A stretch of 64,000 nucleotides of DNA from Basidiobolus meristosporus CBS 931.73 (lineage: Eukaryota; Basidiobolomycota; Basidiobolomycetes; Basidiobolales; Basidiobolaceae): positions 39,986 through 103,985 of the forward strand of contig MCFE01000279.1 of the NCBI GenBank assembly GCA_002104905.1. Reading direction: 5' to 3'. Of the stretch, positions 9,881 to 21,551 are shown one piece after another; the stretch's first letter is position 1; each line of letters opens with the position of its first letter. Under the pieces are notes generated by a model. It did no database searches, was not told where the DNA came from, and was given only the letters and a program-made list of their open reading frames with translations. The position numbers and the translations under genes are program-made.

Positions 9881-12750
9881 AGTGGAATGCAAATATTATA
9901 CAATTAAAACAATAGCTGAACTAACTTGTGTTGCATTGTGCCATATCAGGCCATGAGTACCAGTGAAATGTAGCCAACCTATACTTAGGCACAGATAGTG
10001 AAATACCAAGGCTACTTTGCATGCATTACATTGCTGAATATCAAGCTGTCTGCCCCATGAGTAAGCTAACCATAATAAAGCACCAGAAGAAAAAAGAAAA
10101 AAGGCTATGTGGTTATTGTATAAGATAGTACTCCTCAGAGTATTGCAACAGGTTATGACACCCAAGCTTGCTGTCCTCTTGGTGTCTACTTTGCCTTGGA
10201 TCTTCTTCTACCAGGCTAGAGAAAGACCTTCTGCACTATTGCTCTGCTAAAGTTAAAGATTATTACCTCAGCTAAAAGTACAATGCTCATGAGAATATTG
10301 CTGTGAAGAAGAAAGCCTTGGCTTCAATAGACTCATTCAGTAACTACTCAAGCTAATTATGAAGGAGAGTCTATCATGCTGACATGTAAATATGCCACAA
10401 AATATAGTATGTTGGTGCTATACCACTTTGAAGACAATTGCATAATTTCAGAAATTAGGAGTCCAGATCTGCAGTGAATATTTTGCTATATGTATTCTTA
10501 TGAGCTCAATTGGCTTTTAGGCAAGCTTTTAGATAGGATATTATCCTGAATTGCCAAAAGAAATGGATTATAATGGAATGATTGCTGGAGGAAGATTTTA
10601 CCAAATATGTTCTGCTCAAAATAAGGCTGAGAATTCAAATACTGGAGCTATCAGCCTCCATTTTGAGCTACCTATTAGTGGTAGAAGATCTCAGAAACAA
10701 GCTCCCTGAATTGTAAGAATCCTAGTGAAGTATAATACATATATATCCACCCAGAGTACAGATATGTGCTACACAATCCAATGGAAGAAAGCTATATTTG
10801 TATCAAGTGTTTTAATACTGAAAGCAGTGTACCAGGACCCAAATATAGAGCTTTTAGATGTGCTGGCACTCTGCTTAAGTCTCACAACAGTGGGAGAAAG
10901 TATTGTACAAATTTACCAAAATCAACTCATGAATGTTCTACCACCAGCCAGAGAGAGTGAAGCAAATGATTGCAAGCCTGATTGGAGTATACAATCAAGC
11001 CACAGATGGCCAGTATACAACTACAACCCATTCAGAAGATAACATAGTACTTTATACTTGCTATACATATATTGCTCATTACCAGGGGAGAAATTACTTG
11101 GTGATGTTTGATTCTCTGGATCAGATCAGAAGAGTTGTGATTGATCAAGTCTCTGCCAAGCTTTGCAACTCAAGAAACCAATTTATTGGGGATTTATACC
11201 AAAGTACTGATGAAACTAGCTTTCAAATGTTGTCTATTTGATTGAATTTGGTCAACTCTGTCAAAAGTTAAGATTGAACCAAGTGGATGATGATTTTGAT
11301 TATATGACTCTCAAATAGTCATATATTCTGGACCAGTGATATCACAAGGACCTTTATGCTAGAACACACCATGGTACTGCCTGTAAGGAAGTCCAGACCC
11401 ATCCCACATGAGAAATTTCCCTTGGATCATCAGCAGAAAAAGAAGAAAAATGGGAAAGTACTACTACTTCAAGTTAGGGTACTTCCTAAATGGAGCTAAT
11501 ACCTATGTAGGCTATATTTGGACTATCTAGCAATGCATATATGCTCCATGGAGCCCCTTGTACAACGTTCTTATGGCAGAAACCCCACAAGAGCCTTGAA
11601 ATCTGATCAGAATCTATGAGATATTGTGGTATATATTGGAGCAGATTATTTAAAGCAGCAGTTTGATGTCTGCTGTCTATGGAGCTGAAATAAAACTGTG
11701 TAAGTATCAGCTAAATGGCTTTTATGAACTCTAAAGATACTGAGAAGCTTGGTTGGCCTTGCAAACCAAGCTCAAAGATGGAAATAACCATCAGGAGAAT
11801 AAGGATAATCAAAGCCCTTGTCAAGGAGAATCTTGCTTCTAGAAAAGCACCAATATCTACTCTATTTGTGTATTCTGATAAGACAAAAGCAGCTGTATCA
11901 GTCCAAGTCAGTAGAAGAGCTTTAAAAGTAGCTACCAAAACAACCTATGGTACATTCTGATACCAATCTAGGTAAAACAAGAAGCAGATGGACCTTGAAT
12001 CTGCTATAAATGAAGTAATCAGTCCAAAGAAAGTTACTGCTACCTAAGGAAGTCATAGATGACCACTTTATATGATTTTTTGTGGAACTGAATCACTAAA
12101 CACACGTGGTTCAAGTGGGAGTAGGCCATCACAGCGCAGAGTAGAGCAAAAACCTTTTTTTGGCCATGTGGTATGTCCCACAGTGCCAGGGAATGATGAT
12201 AATACAGATCTGGCGTAAATGACAAAACCTCAACTTGGCCCAGTATAGGTCATTTATTTTACTTCATATAGAGTCTATATGATGGAAGTAACTGTCCCTG
12301 AGCCTAATATGAGCATACAGTGGAGTTATCTAAATGAATTAGACTTTTGCCTGGAAATAGGGAAACTCCAGATCTGCAGTAAATGATAAATCCTTAACTT
12401 GAACAAAAGTGGATCAATTTTGCTGAAATAAGAAGCATTGAATAGCCCAGCAACTATTCATCATTATCACAATCTGACAATTAGACCTAGCTCATCACTG
12501 AAGCCCTTTCAACTGATCAAAGATGATGATTAGTATTTTGATCAGATCATTTTGATTGTTAGCCCAAATTGAGTAGAAGTGCTTGTTAAGTTGCAAGTTA
12601 CTTGTTCAATTAAGTTGAACACAAATGCATATACTGTTGGATATTATATTAGTCAAGTATGCATCACATTTAATTTCTTGTATGCTTATTACTGATTGCA
12701 CACTCTCAATAGGTATTTATTACTTATGGATATTATGTTGGTTAGGAGTG
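9881..12750. other. Unrecognised repeat-like sequence between two LTR-like copies
   Basis: CpG-poor, AT-rich DNA with short ORFs. The longest are at 10,933-11,241 (+; 102 codons, ATG) and 11,715-11,960 (+; 81 codons, ATG, Lys-rich); neither shows a motif I know. A short direct repeat is visible: the segment around 12,210-12,262 (CAGATCTGGCGTAAATGA) recurs at about 12,370-12,420 (CAGATCTGCAGTAAATGA). The two flanking LTR-like copies have the same orientation, so the interval could be a non-autonomous LTR element, but no primer-binding site follows the left copy. Confidence 0.3.
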
Positions 12751-13101
12751 TGATGATTATTAAGTTGTCACCTAAATATTCATGCTAACTTAGTCATATG
12801 GATCTTATTTTTTGATTAGCATTCTGTCCAGACCAATTTTGTATTGGGATTTACTTGGAATATTTTCACCAAATTATCAGGTATCCATATTATGATCTTT
12901 CTCAAAGTTGCACAAAAGCCCCCAAACTTTGTACACATATTCTTGGAACCTTCCTTAATAGACTCTACATGTTTTTTTGCTCTACTGCATCAAAAGTATA
13001 AATACCATACTTTTGATCAATAAATCTACAAGTGAGTAACATGTAAATCCTCTAGTTCTCAACATCACTTCTAATACTCCACAGAATATTCTAACAGTAT
13101 A
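12751..13101 (+). repeat. Second diverged solo LTR-like copy
   Basis: Similar to the copia LTRs: CACCTAAATATTCA at the start, TTGGGATTTACTTGGAAT, CAAACTTTGTACACAT.TTCTTGGAACCTTCCTTAA, AAGTATAAATAC and TCAATAAATC, ending near TTCTAACAGT. Orientation matches the copies at 9,540 and 15,720. Confidence 0.6.
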
Positions 13102-13649
13102 TAGCTGGGTTTGGCTATAAAGGCAACCAAGTTAGTTTGCTATGCAGGCTAGGCTTGGTGTTCTTGGGAGTGCTAGATATACTAGGCTTGGGTAGAAACT
13201 AGAACATAATTGTTGAATACTTGATTTTGCTGAGGCACAATCTTAATTTTGTTGAGACACACACTAAATCAAAAGGTTCAGTAAGCTTTATTTATACTTT
13301 TCTGATCAAGTTAGACTAGTGAGATTCAAGAGATTGGTTTAATTGAAATCAGTTTGAGTGTTCAAAGGTGCATAAGATATATGAGAAATGCATCATAAAT
13401 CATCTTATGTCTTAGCAACTGCTTAGTGGTTGGGTAGATCCCAGATGACTAATCACTTGGATAGGCTTAACAGATCAATTGAGGACATAATGGCCACATC
13501 AAGATTGACCATGGGTACCAGTCAAAGTAGATTCTGAGAAGTGATTGAATAAACTAAAACTGGCATTAGGTATGTTTGGGTCAGGGGAAATCAGTTAGGG
13601 TACTAGATTCTCTGACAGAGTAGAGTTACCTAAGTTTGAAATGTTGGTA
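13102..13649. other. No recognised feature
   Basis: AT-rich, CpG-poor, no ORF above about 50 codons and no motif recognised. It borders the reverse-oriented copia fragment. Confidence 0.3.
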
Positions 13650-15719
13650 CACAACACTACTCCTAGATTGGACAACTTGAACTTCTTAGAAGGGCTGAAT
13701 TTGATCCCTTCTAAGGTTTCTTGGTTTTTGGTAACTATAATAAGATCCTCTGCATACAGAGCTAATAGAGTTGGACATGCTCAATCTGGCTTAAAGTAGA
13801 TACTATAGTCAGCAGAACCCCTGTGAATACTGAAAGATTCCAAATACAAATCTATTTACAATTTCAGGCTCTTAGTGATTGATGGAAACCACATGCAGAT
13901 TTTTTAAGCCTTCATACTTTTTAAGCTTGCAGACCAAATGGGGGTTATCTTGGGCAATAGGCCCATCAGGCTTGCTCATGTACATCTCCTCATCTAGTTC
14001 CCCATTCAAGAATACACCTATACATCCATTTGATTTACAACAAGCTTAGCAATAGCCAATATTAATCTGGTGGAGTTAAACTTGGCTACTAGTGCAAAGG
14101 TCTCATTGTTATCAAGTCCTTTTTTTTTGAGAGTATTGTTGGGCCACAAGACTTGCTTAGCATTTCTCAGCTGTACCCTCTGCCTTGTATTTGACTTAAA
14201 GTCCAATCTGCACCCAATCAATTTCTTGGTTGATTGGTAATTTGACTATGTCCCAAGTTTGATTTTCCATCAAGGCATGCTTCTCCTCAATCATTGCAGA
14301 TCTCCAATACTTTATCTGAGAGCTATTTTGGGCCTCTTTGACAGTCTGGGGCTTGTCAGTATGGACCAAATGGGCAAATGCTAGGTTTGAACCCTCATTG
14401 ATATTGTAATCTGTGCCATTCTGGTCTGGTTGGATCTCCTGGTTAGTGATACTAGAGTGATCACTTTTGGGTTATTCCTGGGCACTGATTCAGGCAGAAT
14501 TACAGTTGAAGAGTTCTCTGGAGGGAAAAAACTACAGTGTTCTGCTCTTATTCAATTTTGACCATTGGTGGACTTGAGATCACATTTTCATCATCAACCC
14601 ATGTCAGTTTTTTTTGCAAAGCTTGAACTGTCATCAAACAGCACATTCTTGACCTTGATCAGCTGCTTTGCTCTGGTATTGCAGAATTTGTGTGCCTTAC
14701 TCACATTATAGTAGCCAAAAATATGCATTTTACACATTTTGGCTCAAATTTTGACTACATTCTGGGCAGTTCTGGCCATGTGCAGTGCACCTAGATACCC
14801 TTAGATGTTCTACACTTTGTTCATCCATACCATGCCTTAAATGGAATAGAATCATGAAGAGTTCTGCTATTACTCCTATTCTTAAGGAATACAGCTGTGG
14901 CAACTGATTTTGCCTAAAATTTGTAGAATATCTTTTGATCATGGATCATAGATCTTGCCATATCAATTATTAATCCATCTGCATGATCTGCCATTGCATT
15001 TTGCTGTGGGGACTATGTCACAGTAGTCTCTTACTTTATCCCACAAATCTTGCAGAAGCAGATGAAGAGTTTTGAGGTATATCCTTCTCCATTGCCAGAG
15101 TTTATTTTCTTAATTTTTTCACTAGTTTCTCTCTCCAACATGGCCTCAAGCTCCCTGAGCTTAGACAGAGCTTCTTCAGTTCTTTCCTTGAAGTAAACCA
15201 ATGTGTATCTTGTATAGTCATTAATAAAAGTGATCAATTTCTTCATCCCGCCAAATGATAAATTTTGCACATGTCCACACAGATCTGAGCTCACTAGATC
15301 TAAATTTGTCTTTGTTTGATTAACCAAGAGCTCTCAAATGATTTTATGGCTTTTTTCCATATATACAGGCTTCACAGTGCTCCAAATTAGCTGGGAGACC
15401 AGCTTTACTCCGGAAATTAGCTGATCTTTCATTATTTTGCACCAATAATCAAAATTGGTGCGTCAAAATACCTGTGCCAAAGCACTTGTGTTTTTTTGTG
15501 TAAGTTACTTTCATTAGCTTCTAAATATGATGGAATTTAAGTCAGCTTATATAGATTTTGATCTCTGATACCTGAAGCAATATGAGCACTATTTAGATCA
15601 GTGACCCTGTACCCAGAATTGACCAAGTGGGCACAGAGTCCTTCTGCTATGGCTTTACTTATAGACAGTAGGTTTGTGGCTATATCTGGTACTTAGAGTA
15701 CTTCTTTGAAGGTAAGTAT
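13650..15719 (-). pseudogene. Reverse-oriented fragment of a Ty1/copia pol gene
   Basis: Read on the minus strand this covers the end of the protease/pre-integrase region (about 15,719-15,330), the integrase core (15,327-15,031) and part of reverse transcriptase (around 14,221-14,018 and 13,800-13,650). Recognisable motifs are S-S-D-L-C-G-H in integrase, F-I-N-D-Y-T-R (the family's D-D here N-D), E-T-F-A-L-V-A-K-F and Q-M-D-V in RT, and Y-A-E-D where an active enzyme has Y-V-D-D. Multiple stops and frameshifts are present. It belongs to the same family as the element at 15,720-20,325 and stops exactly where that element's 5' LTR begins. Confidence 0.75.
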
Positions 15720-16069
15720 TGTTGTAAAAATTTGTAATTCCACCTGAATACTTGCCAAACTTAGTCACTTAGATCATTACCTTCAAATCATAGGGAATAC
15801 TGACCAAATCACTTGTTGGGATTTACTTAGAATAGTCTCACCAAGATATCAGATACCCAGAACATGAAAATTCTCAAAGCTGTCCAAACAGCCCCAAACT
15901 TTGCACACATGTTCTTGGGACCTTCCTTAACCTATTCTACATGTTTGTAATGCTAAGACCAGGTAAAAGTATAAATACTACTTTTACATTCAATAAATCA
16001 TTAAGTGAAAACCACATAATCTACTTGTTCTCCCAATTCACTTCCAATATCTCCAATACTCTTACAACA
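15720..16069 (+). repeat. 5' LTR
   Basis: Begins TGTTGT and ends ACAACA, a 6-bp terminal inverted repeat as expected for LTRs. An AAGTATAAATACTAC stretch at about 15,967 looks like a TATA region, followed by TTCAATAAATC. The 3' LTR differs at a few percent to perhaps ten percent of positions, so the insertion is not recent. Confidence 0.85.
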
Positions 16070-16083
16070 GGCTATGAGCCTCA
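16069..16083 (+). promoter_or_regulatory. Putative primer-binding site, half-tRNA(iMet) type
   Basis: Immediately after the LTR end the sequence reads GGCTATGAGCCTC; the reverse-oriented sibling at about 20,410 reads GGTTATAAGCCCC. Both are close to GGTTATGAGCCC, the complement of the conserved anticodon region of initiator methionine tRNA (GGGCTCATAACC). Copia-type elements are known to use an internally cleaved initiator tRNA. This is inferred from complementarity only. Confidence 0.55.
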
Positions 16084-16100
16084 AGCTGTCACTCTCTGCA

Positions 16101-16920
16101 ATGTCTACTACTGTTATTACTGGAATTTTTCCCACTGCTGAAAAGTTGGACAGATCTAACTACCAAGTGTGAAAGGTGAAGATGAAGATGCCACTGCAAG
16201 AAAGAGGCCTTTGCAATATTGTCATGGGAGTAGAATGTCCTCCTCAAAATGTGGGAGAGTAAGCCATAAAGTACCAGAAGAAAGAACAAAGTGCCTTCAT
16301 CTGCATTTGCCTTAATGTTGAAGATAAATTGCTAACTCAATGCGCAAGAGAATAAATTGCAAAGAGTCCCAGGAAGGCATTAGAAGACACCCACCAGTCA
16401 TGTTCAGCTGCTAAGAGAATGCATCCTAGACAAAAAATCTTCACTACAAAGATGCTGCCAGGAGAAGAAATGAAAAATCTAATTCCAGAATTACCCTGCT
16501 GGTGGATGAGATGGAGTCTGTGAGCATACCAACTACTGAAGGGGATGTAATAGTAACCATCCTGAATAGCCTGACAGACAGGTTTCAGGGCCTTGTATCA
16601 GCCCTAGAGTCCAGAGCTGAAGATTAGACCTTAAATAATATATATGGAAGGCTCCTGGGTGAAGAATCAAGAAAATCAAGCACCAATCAGAACAAAGAGA
16701 AAATGCTTTAATAAGCAACAATAATTAATAAAGGAGGTACCCAAGACCTTACAAATCAACAGCAATCCACTTTGCAACTACTTTAAAAGGAAAGGGCACA
16801 CATCAGACCAGTGTTTCAAAAAGAGAGATAATCAGCAAAAAAGCCTGAGTATGGAAATGCTGCAACAACTGAAGATAGACTATTTATATCTGCACTAAAT
16901 ATGACCACAAACTAGGATTC
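16101..16920 (+). pseudogene. Degenerate copia gag
   Basis: The ATG at 16,101 starts a copia-type gag N-terminus with A-E-K-L-D-R-S-N-Y, but a stop (TGA) replaces the tryptophan that normally follows N-Y-x-x-W. K-M-K-M-P-L-Q-E-R-G-L resumes in the same frame. Further stops break the central part. Near 16,774-16,825 the nucleocapsid knuckle C-N-Y-F-K-R-K-G-H-T-S-D-Q-C has Phe where the second zinc-binding Cys belongs. The gene is non-functional. Confidence 0.75.
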
Positions 16921-19900
16921 TCAGATGTGGTACATTGACTCAGGAGCATCTCAACACTTTACACACCAAAAAGTACTTTTTACCCAATACCAAGAAATAC
17001 TATTAAGAAGGTTTCATGGGTGATGATAGAACACTTTGATACAGTGGGAGAAGGAACTATCCAAGTAAGCCTTAGAAGCAGTGAAGGAAGCCATACACTG
17101 ACCTTTAAAGTAGTACTCTATATACCAGAGATAGCCAAGAACCTACTATCTATAAGTAAGGACACAGCAGAAGGACTCAGTCTCAGCTTTAACAAATCTG
17201 GATGCAGGATCACTGATCAAAATGGTGCCCATATTGCTTCAGGTATCAGAGATCAGAATCTTTACAAGTAGACTTATATCACATCATATCTGGAAGCCAA
17301 TATAAGAAATTGAATGAAGAAACACCAATGCTTTGGCACAGGAGATTTGGGCACATCAATTTTGATTATTTGTGCAAAATGATCAAAGATCAGCTAATTT
17401 CTGGAGTAAAAATTGCTCCCCCAGCTTATTTGGAGCACTGTAAAGCCTACATATATGGGAAACAGACCATACCACCACTCAAGAGCTCTGGGTTAATCAA
17501 TACTAAGAAAAAATTAGATCTAATTCACTCAGATCTGTGTGGACCTATGCAAAGTTTATCCTTAGCCAAGATGAAGTACTTAATCACTTTTATTGATGAT
17601 TATACAAGATACATGTGGATCTACTTCATGGAGAGAAAGGAAGAAGCTCTGTATAAGCTCAGGGAGCTGAAAGCCATGGTGGATAGAGAAACTGGTGAAA
17701 AAATCAAGAAAATATGCTCTAAAAATGGTGGAGAGTATACCTCAAAACTCTTCATCCACTTCTGCATATTCATAAGATAAAGCAAGAGACTGCTGTACCA
17801 TACTCCCCACAGCAAAATGGAGTAGCAGAATGTGAAACAGATCAATAATTGATACGGCCTGATCTGTGATCCTTGATCAAGAATTATCCTATGATTTTTG
17901 GGTGAAATCAGTTGCAACAGCTGTACACCTTAAAAATAGGAGTTATAACAGATTACTTGTGTATACAGCATATGCCAAGAAACTGCCTGGAAATCAGTTA
18001 AATTTTGAACCTATAAGCGTAAATTCCATATATTTGGGCTATTGCAGTGAGAGTAAAGCATACAGACTCTACAATACCAAAGCAAAGAAGCTAATTAAGT
18101 CCTATGATGTGCTGTTTGATGAAAACTCAAAATTCTTACAAAAAACAACATCAGATGATGATGAAAATCTGATATCAAGTCCACCAGTTGTCAGAATTGA
18201 ATTAGAGCAAAACAATGAAAGTTTTTTCACTCCAGAGGACTCTACAACCATGGTTCAGCCTGAATCAGTGCCTAGGAGTATCCTAGAAGTGAATATTCCA
18301 GTATCAGATTCCTGGAGAACCAACTGGACAAGAAATAGCCCAAATTACTATATCAATGAAGGTACAAGCTTAGCCTATGCCTATTCAGTCCATATTGATG
18401 AGCCCCAGACTGTAAAAGAGGCCCTAAATAGCCCTCAGACAAAGTTTTGGAGATCTGAAATGACTGAGGAATATCAGGCCCTGATGGAAAATCAAACTTG
18501 GGACTTGATCAAATTACCAATCAGCCAGAAGTCAATTGGATGCTGATGGTTCTTCAAAACAAAATATAAGGCTGATGATACAATTGAAAGATAAAAGGTA
18601 ACTCTTGTGGCCAAAGAGTACTCTTGAACAAAAGGACTTGACTATACTGAGACCTTTGCACTGGTAGCCAAGTTTGATTACATCAGATTGATATTGGCTA
18701 TTGCAGCCAAATACAAGCTTTTTATACATCAAATGGATGTAGAAACTGCTTTTTTGAATGGAGAACTGGATGAGGATGTGTATGGACCAACCTGATGGGT
18801 TTGGTGACCAAGATAACCCTGATTTGGTCTGCAAGCTTAAAAAATATATACATGGTCTTAAACAATCACCAAGAGCCTGGAATTACACAATGGATTCATA
18901 CTTGGATTTTTTAAGTTTCAAAAGGAGTAATGCTGACTATGATATATACAATAAGCCAGGTAGAGCAAATCCAGCTCTCTTAGCTCTATATGTGGATGAC
19001 CCTATTATGGCCACCAATAATCTAGCAACATTGGAAGATACTAAATCCAGCCTATCCAACAAGTTCAAGATGTCCAATCTAGGAGAACTCAGTTACTACT
19101 TAGGAATAAAGCTCTCCATAGACAGAAGTACCCAGACTATTACCCTAAGCCAATCCAAGTATATTCCAGATATACTAAAGAAGTACCAAATGGAAGACTG
19201 TAAACCAGCAGCTACCCCAGTGGTGACAAACCTTAACTTGGTCAAAACTCAACCAAATCAAGAGAGCTTAGTGCCATCTGAAAGCCCTGCCATTCCTTAT
19301 CAATCTATGGTTGGTAGTCTAATGTATATCATGCTTGGAACATGTCCAGATATCTCATATTTGGTGGGAGTTGTCAGCCAACATAATCAGAACTATGGAT
19401 CTGATCATATTGCAGCAGTTGAGCAAATTTTTAGATAGATAAGGAACTGCTGATATCTGCTTAAGATACATTTATAAGGATTCAGAACAGGATCTTTTGG
19501 GATACTCTGATGCTAATTGGGGACAAAGTTTGGAAGACAGATGATCCACCACAGGATACACCTTTCTTTACTGTAAAGGAGCAATATAATGGAATTCAAG
19601 AAAGCAACCAACCGTAGCACTTTCCACCATGGAGGCAGAGTATATGGCAGCCTGTGAAGCTAGAAAAGAAGCAATATGCTTAAGAGAGCTTTTTACAGAT
19701 TTAGGCCTATGTCAAAAAACACCTATTAATTTATTTCAAGATAATCAAGGATGTATATGATTAGGTAGAAATCCAACTTTTAATACTAGAACTAAGCACA
19801 AAAGTATTAGACATCATTTCATACGTGAAGCTATGAAGAATAAATAGGTAGCTTAGTTTACTGCCCTTCAGATGAAACAATTGCCGACATATTTATCAAA

Positions 19901-19960
19901 TCATTGGCTAGAGACTAGCTTGAGTATCTTAAGTCAAAATTAGGACTGTAAGTATGAGCA
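16921..19960 (+). pseudogene. Degenerate copia pol (protease, integrase, RT, RNase H)
   Basis: Protease: W-Y-I-D-S-G-A-S-Q-H at 16,928-16,957 keeps the catalytic Asp. Pre-integrase/integrase at 17,310-17,780: L-W-H-R-R-F-G-H is intact, but C-K-A-Y has Tyr for a zinc Cys. H-S-D-L-C-G-P keeps the first catalytic Asp, whereas the family's S-D-N-G-G-E is S-K-N-G-G-E, losing the second Asp. The glutamate motif N-G-V-A-E is present at about 17,818. RT: F-W-R-S-E-M at about 18,445; A-F-L-N-G-E-L at about 18,750; Y-V-D-D at 18,989-19,000; S-K-Y-I-P-D-I-L; then RNase H with S-D-A-N-W-G (about 19,510), S-T-M-E-A-E-Y-M-A (about 19,625) and Q-D-N-Q-G-C (about 19,740). At least six stops or frameshifts interrupt it. 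Confidence 0.85.
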
Positions 19961-19966
19961 TTTAGC

Positions 19967-19976
19967 TGAGTGGGAG
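19967..19976 (+). promoter_or_regulatory. Polypurine tract
   Basis: TGAGTGGGAG lies directly against the TG of the 3' LTR at 19,977, the usual position of the plus-strand primer in LTR retrotransposons. Confidence 0.6.
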
Positions 19977-20325
19977 TGTTGTAAAAATTAGTAATTCCAC
20001 CTAAATATTCACCTAACTTAGTCAATTATATCATTACCCTCAAATCCTAGAGAATACTGACCAAATTCCTTGTTGGGATTTACTTAGAATTTTTTCACCA
20101 AAATACCAGGTACCCAGAACATGAAATTTCTTAAAGTTATCCAAACAGTCCTAAACTTTGCACACATGTTCTTGGGACCTTCTTTAGCCTATTATATGTG
20201 CTTGTAATGGCAAGACCAGGTAAAAGTTTAAATACTACTTTTACATTCAATTAATCATTAAGTGAAAACCACATAATCTACTTGTTCTCCCAATCACTTC
20301 CAATATCTCCAAGACTCTTAAAAAA
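19977..20325 (+). repeat. 3' LTR
   Basis: Starts TGTTGTAAAAATTAG and aligns along its length with the 5' LTR. Its last bases (CTTAAAAAA) have lost the expected ACAACA. It abuts an inverted fragment of the same family without a visible target duplication. Confidence 0.85.
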
Positions 20326-20763
20326 GTTAGATCCATCCAACTTTTCAGCAGAGGAAAAGATACTAGTAACAGCACTAGTAGGCATAGCAGAGAGTGACAG
20401 CTTGGGGCTTATAACCTCTTGTGAGAGTCTTGGATATTTGAAAGTGATTGGGAGAACAAGTAGATTATGTGGTTTTCACTTAATGATTAATTGAATGTAA
20501 AAGTAGTATTTATACTTTTACGTGATCTTGGCACTGCAAGCTCATAGAATATGACTAGAGGAGCCCCTAGAACCTCTGTGCAAAAGCTAGGGCTGTTTGG
20601 ACAGCTTCATGATATTTTATGCCCTGGGTACCTGGTATTTTGGTGAAAAAATTCTAAGTAAATCCCAACAAGGAATTTGGTCAGTATTCTCTCAGATTGT
20701 GGATAATCATCCAAGGAACTAAGTTAAATGAATGTTTGGATGTAATTACAAAATTTACAACAA
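20326..20763 (-). repeat. Inverted 5' end of another copy (LTR, primer site, start of gag)
   Basis: On the minus strand this reads an LTR (about 20,763-20,420), a primer-binding-like GGTTATAAGCCCC, and the first ~30 codons of gag (A-E-K-L-D-G-S-N). It stops at 20,326, exactly at the end of the plus-strand 3' LTR. With the fragment at 13,650-15,719 it may be the other half of one minus-strand element, but about 0.9 kb of gag/protease sequence would be missing between them. Confidence 0.75.
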
Positions 20764-21551
20764 AGAGAAGGTAGTCTATTTACAGACCAGAGGCAGCTTT
20801 GAAAAAGGTAAGGTAGACAACTAGGGATGGCAATCTCAGGATTTTAAGGAGTACTGGAGGTGACTTGGAGAACTTACATGATATCAATATAGCATAGTGA
20901 GTTCACAAAGGGTATGCACAGTGATATTAGTTTTATATAGCTTCCCTTGGATAGATGTTCCAAATGTCAACAAAAAATTTGGGCAGGAAATGAAAAAGTC
21001 CATATACTATGCTATAATTGGCTAATTTAATGTGAATACCCTGGTGTAAATACAAATTTTACAGCACAAATAACATGAAGAAAATTTCTATTGAGACTTT
21101 TGATGAGGGAAATATCCTAGAAAGCAACGTACAAGATTGAAGGGCATCCAAGAGCTTTATGGTCCCAAATAATGCTCATTTGTAAGGCGATGCTCCAGAC
21201 AGGGCTGACTACACTGCCGCATGAGATATGTAGATATATATGTTATACTTTTTGCTTATCAGAATGGATTCAGCTGCCATGCCGACAGCCTTGGAGCAGT
21301 ACGAAAACCTCCACGCCCCCCCGCACACATTTTGAAATGGTGGACCTGGCTCACGTGTATATGCAGCCAGCATCTTGAGTTTCTAGTCGAGTATATGCGT
21401 AGTGTAAAGCAAGTATTATGCTCATCGCTCGTGGTACATATCGACCGCACGGCACATGAATCAAGGCGAAGCTAACACTTCTGACACCCTACTGTGCGTA
21501 ATTCCACCACCTGTGATCCAGATCTTGACGGTATAAAATTCGCGAGTGTAT
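20764..21551. other. Transition from repeat block to gene island
   Basis: No gene was recognised. CpG dinucleotides, nearly absent before about 21,100, become common from about 21,180 on. Short overlapping ORFs at 21,172-21,475 show no motif. This is probably the 5' flank of the kexin gene. Confidence 0.4.

Larger units (their letters stand above)
15720..20325 (+). mobile_element. Ty1/copia LTR retrotransposon, complete but inactivated
   Basis: The 4.6-kb element is flanked by ~350-bp LTRs (15,720-16,069 and 19,977-20,325). It holds, in the copia order, gag with a CCHC-like knuckle, protease, integrase, reverse transcriptase and RNase H. The order integrase before RT identifies the Pseudoviridae-like (Ty1/copia) group. 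Gag and pol are broken by several stops and frameshifts, and key residues are lost (see the gag and pol entries), so it cannot move by itself. No clean 5-bp target duplication is seen; both flanks are reverse-oriented pieces of the same family. Confidence 0.9.

Noticed and set aside
15715-20330. Target-site duplication for the copia element
   Set aside because: Flanking pentamers AGTAT and GTTAG do not match, and both flanks are fragments of the same family.
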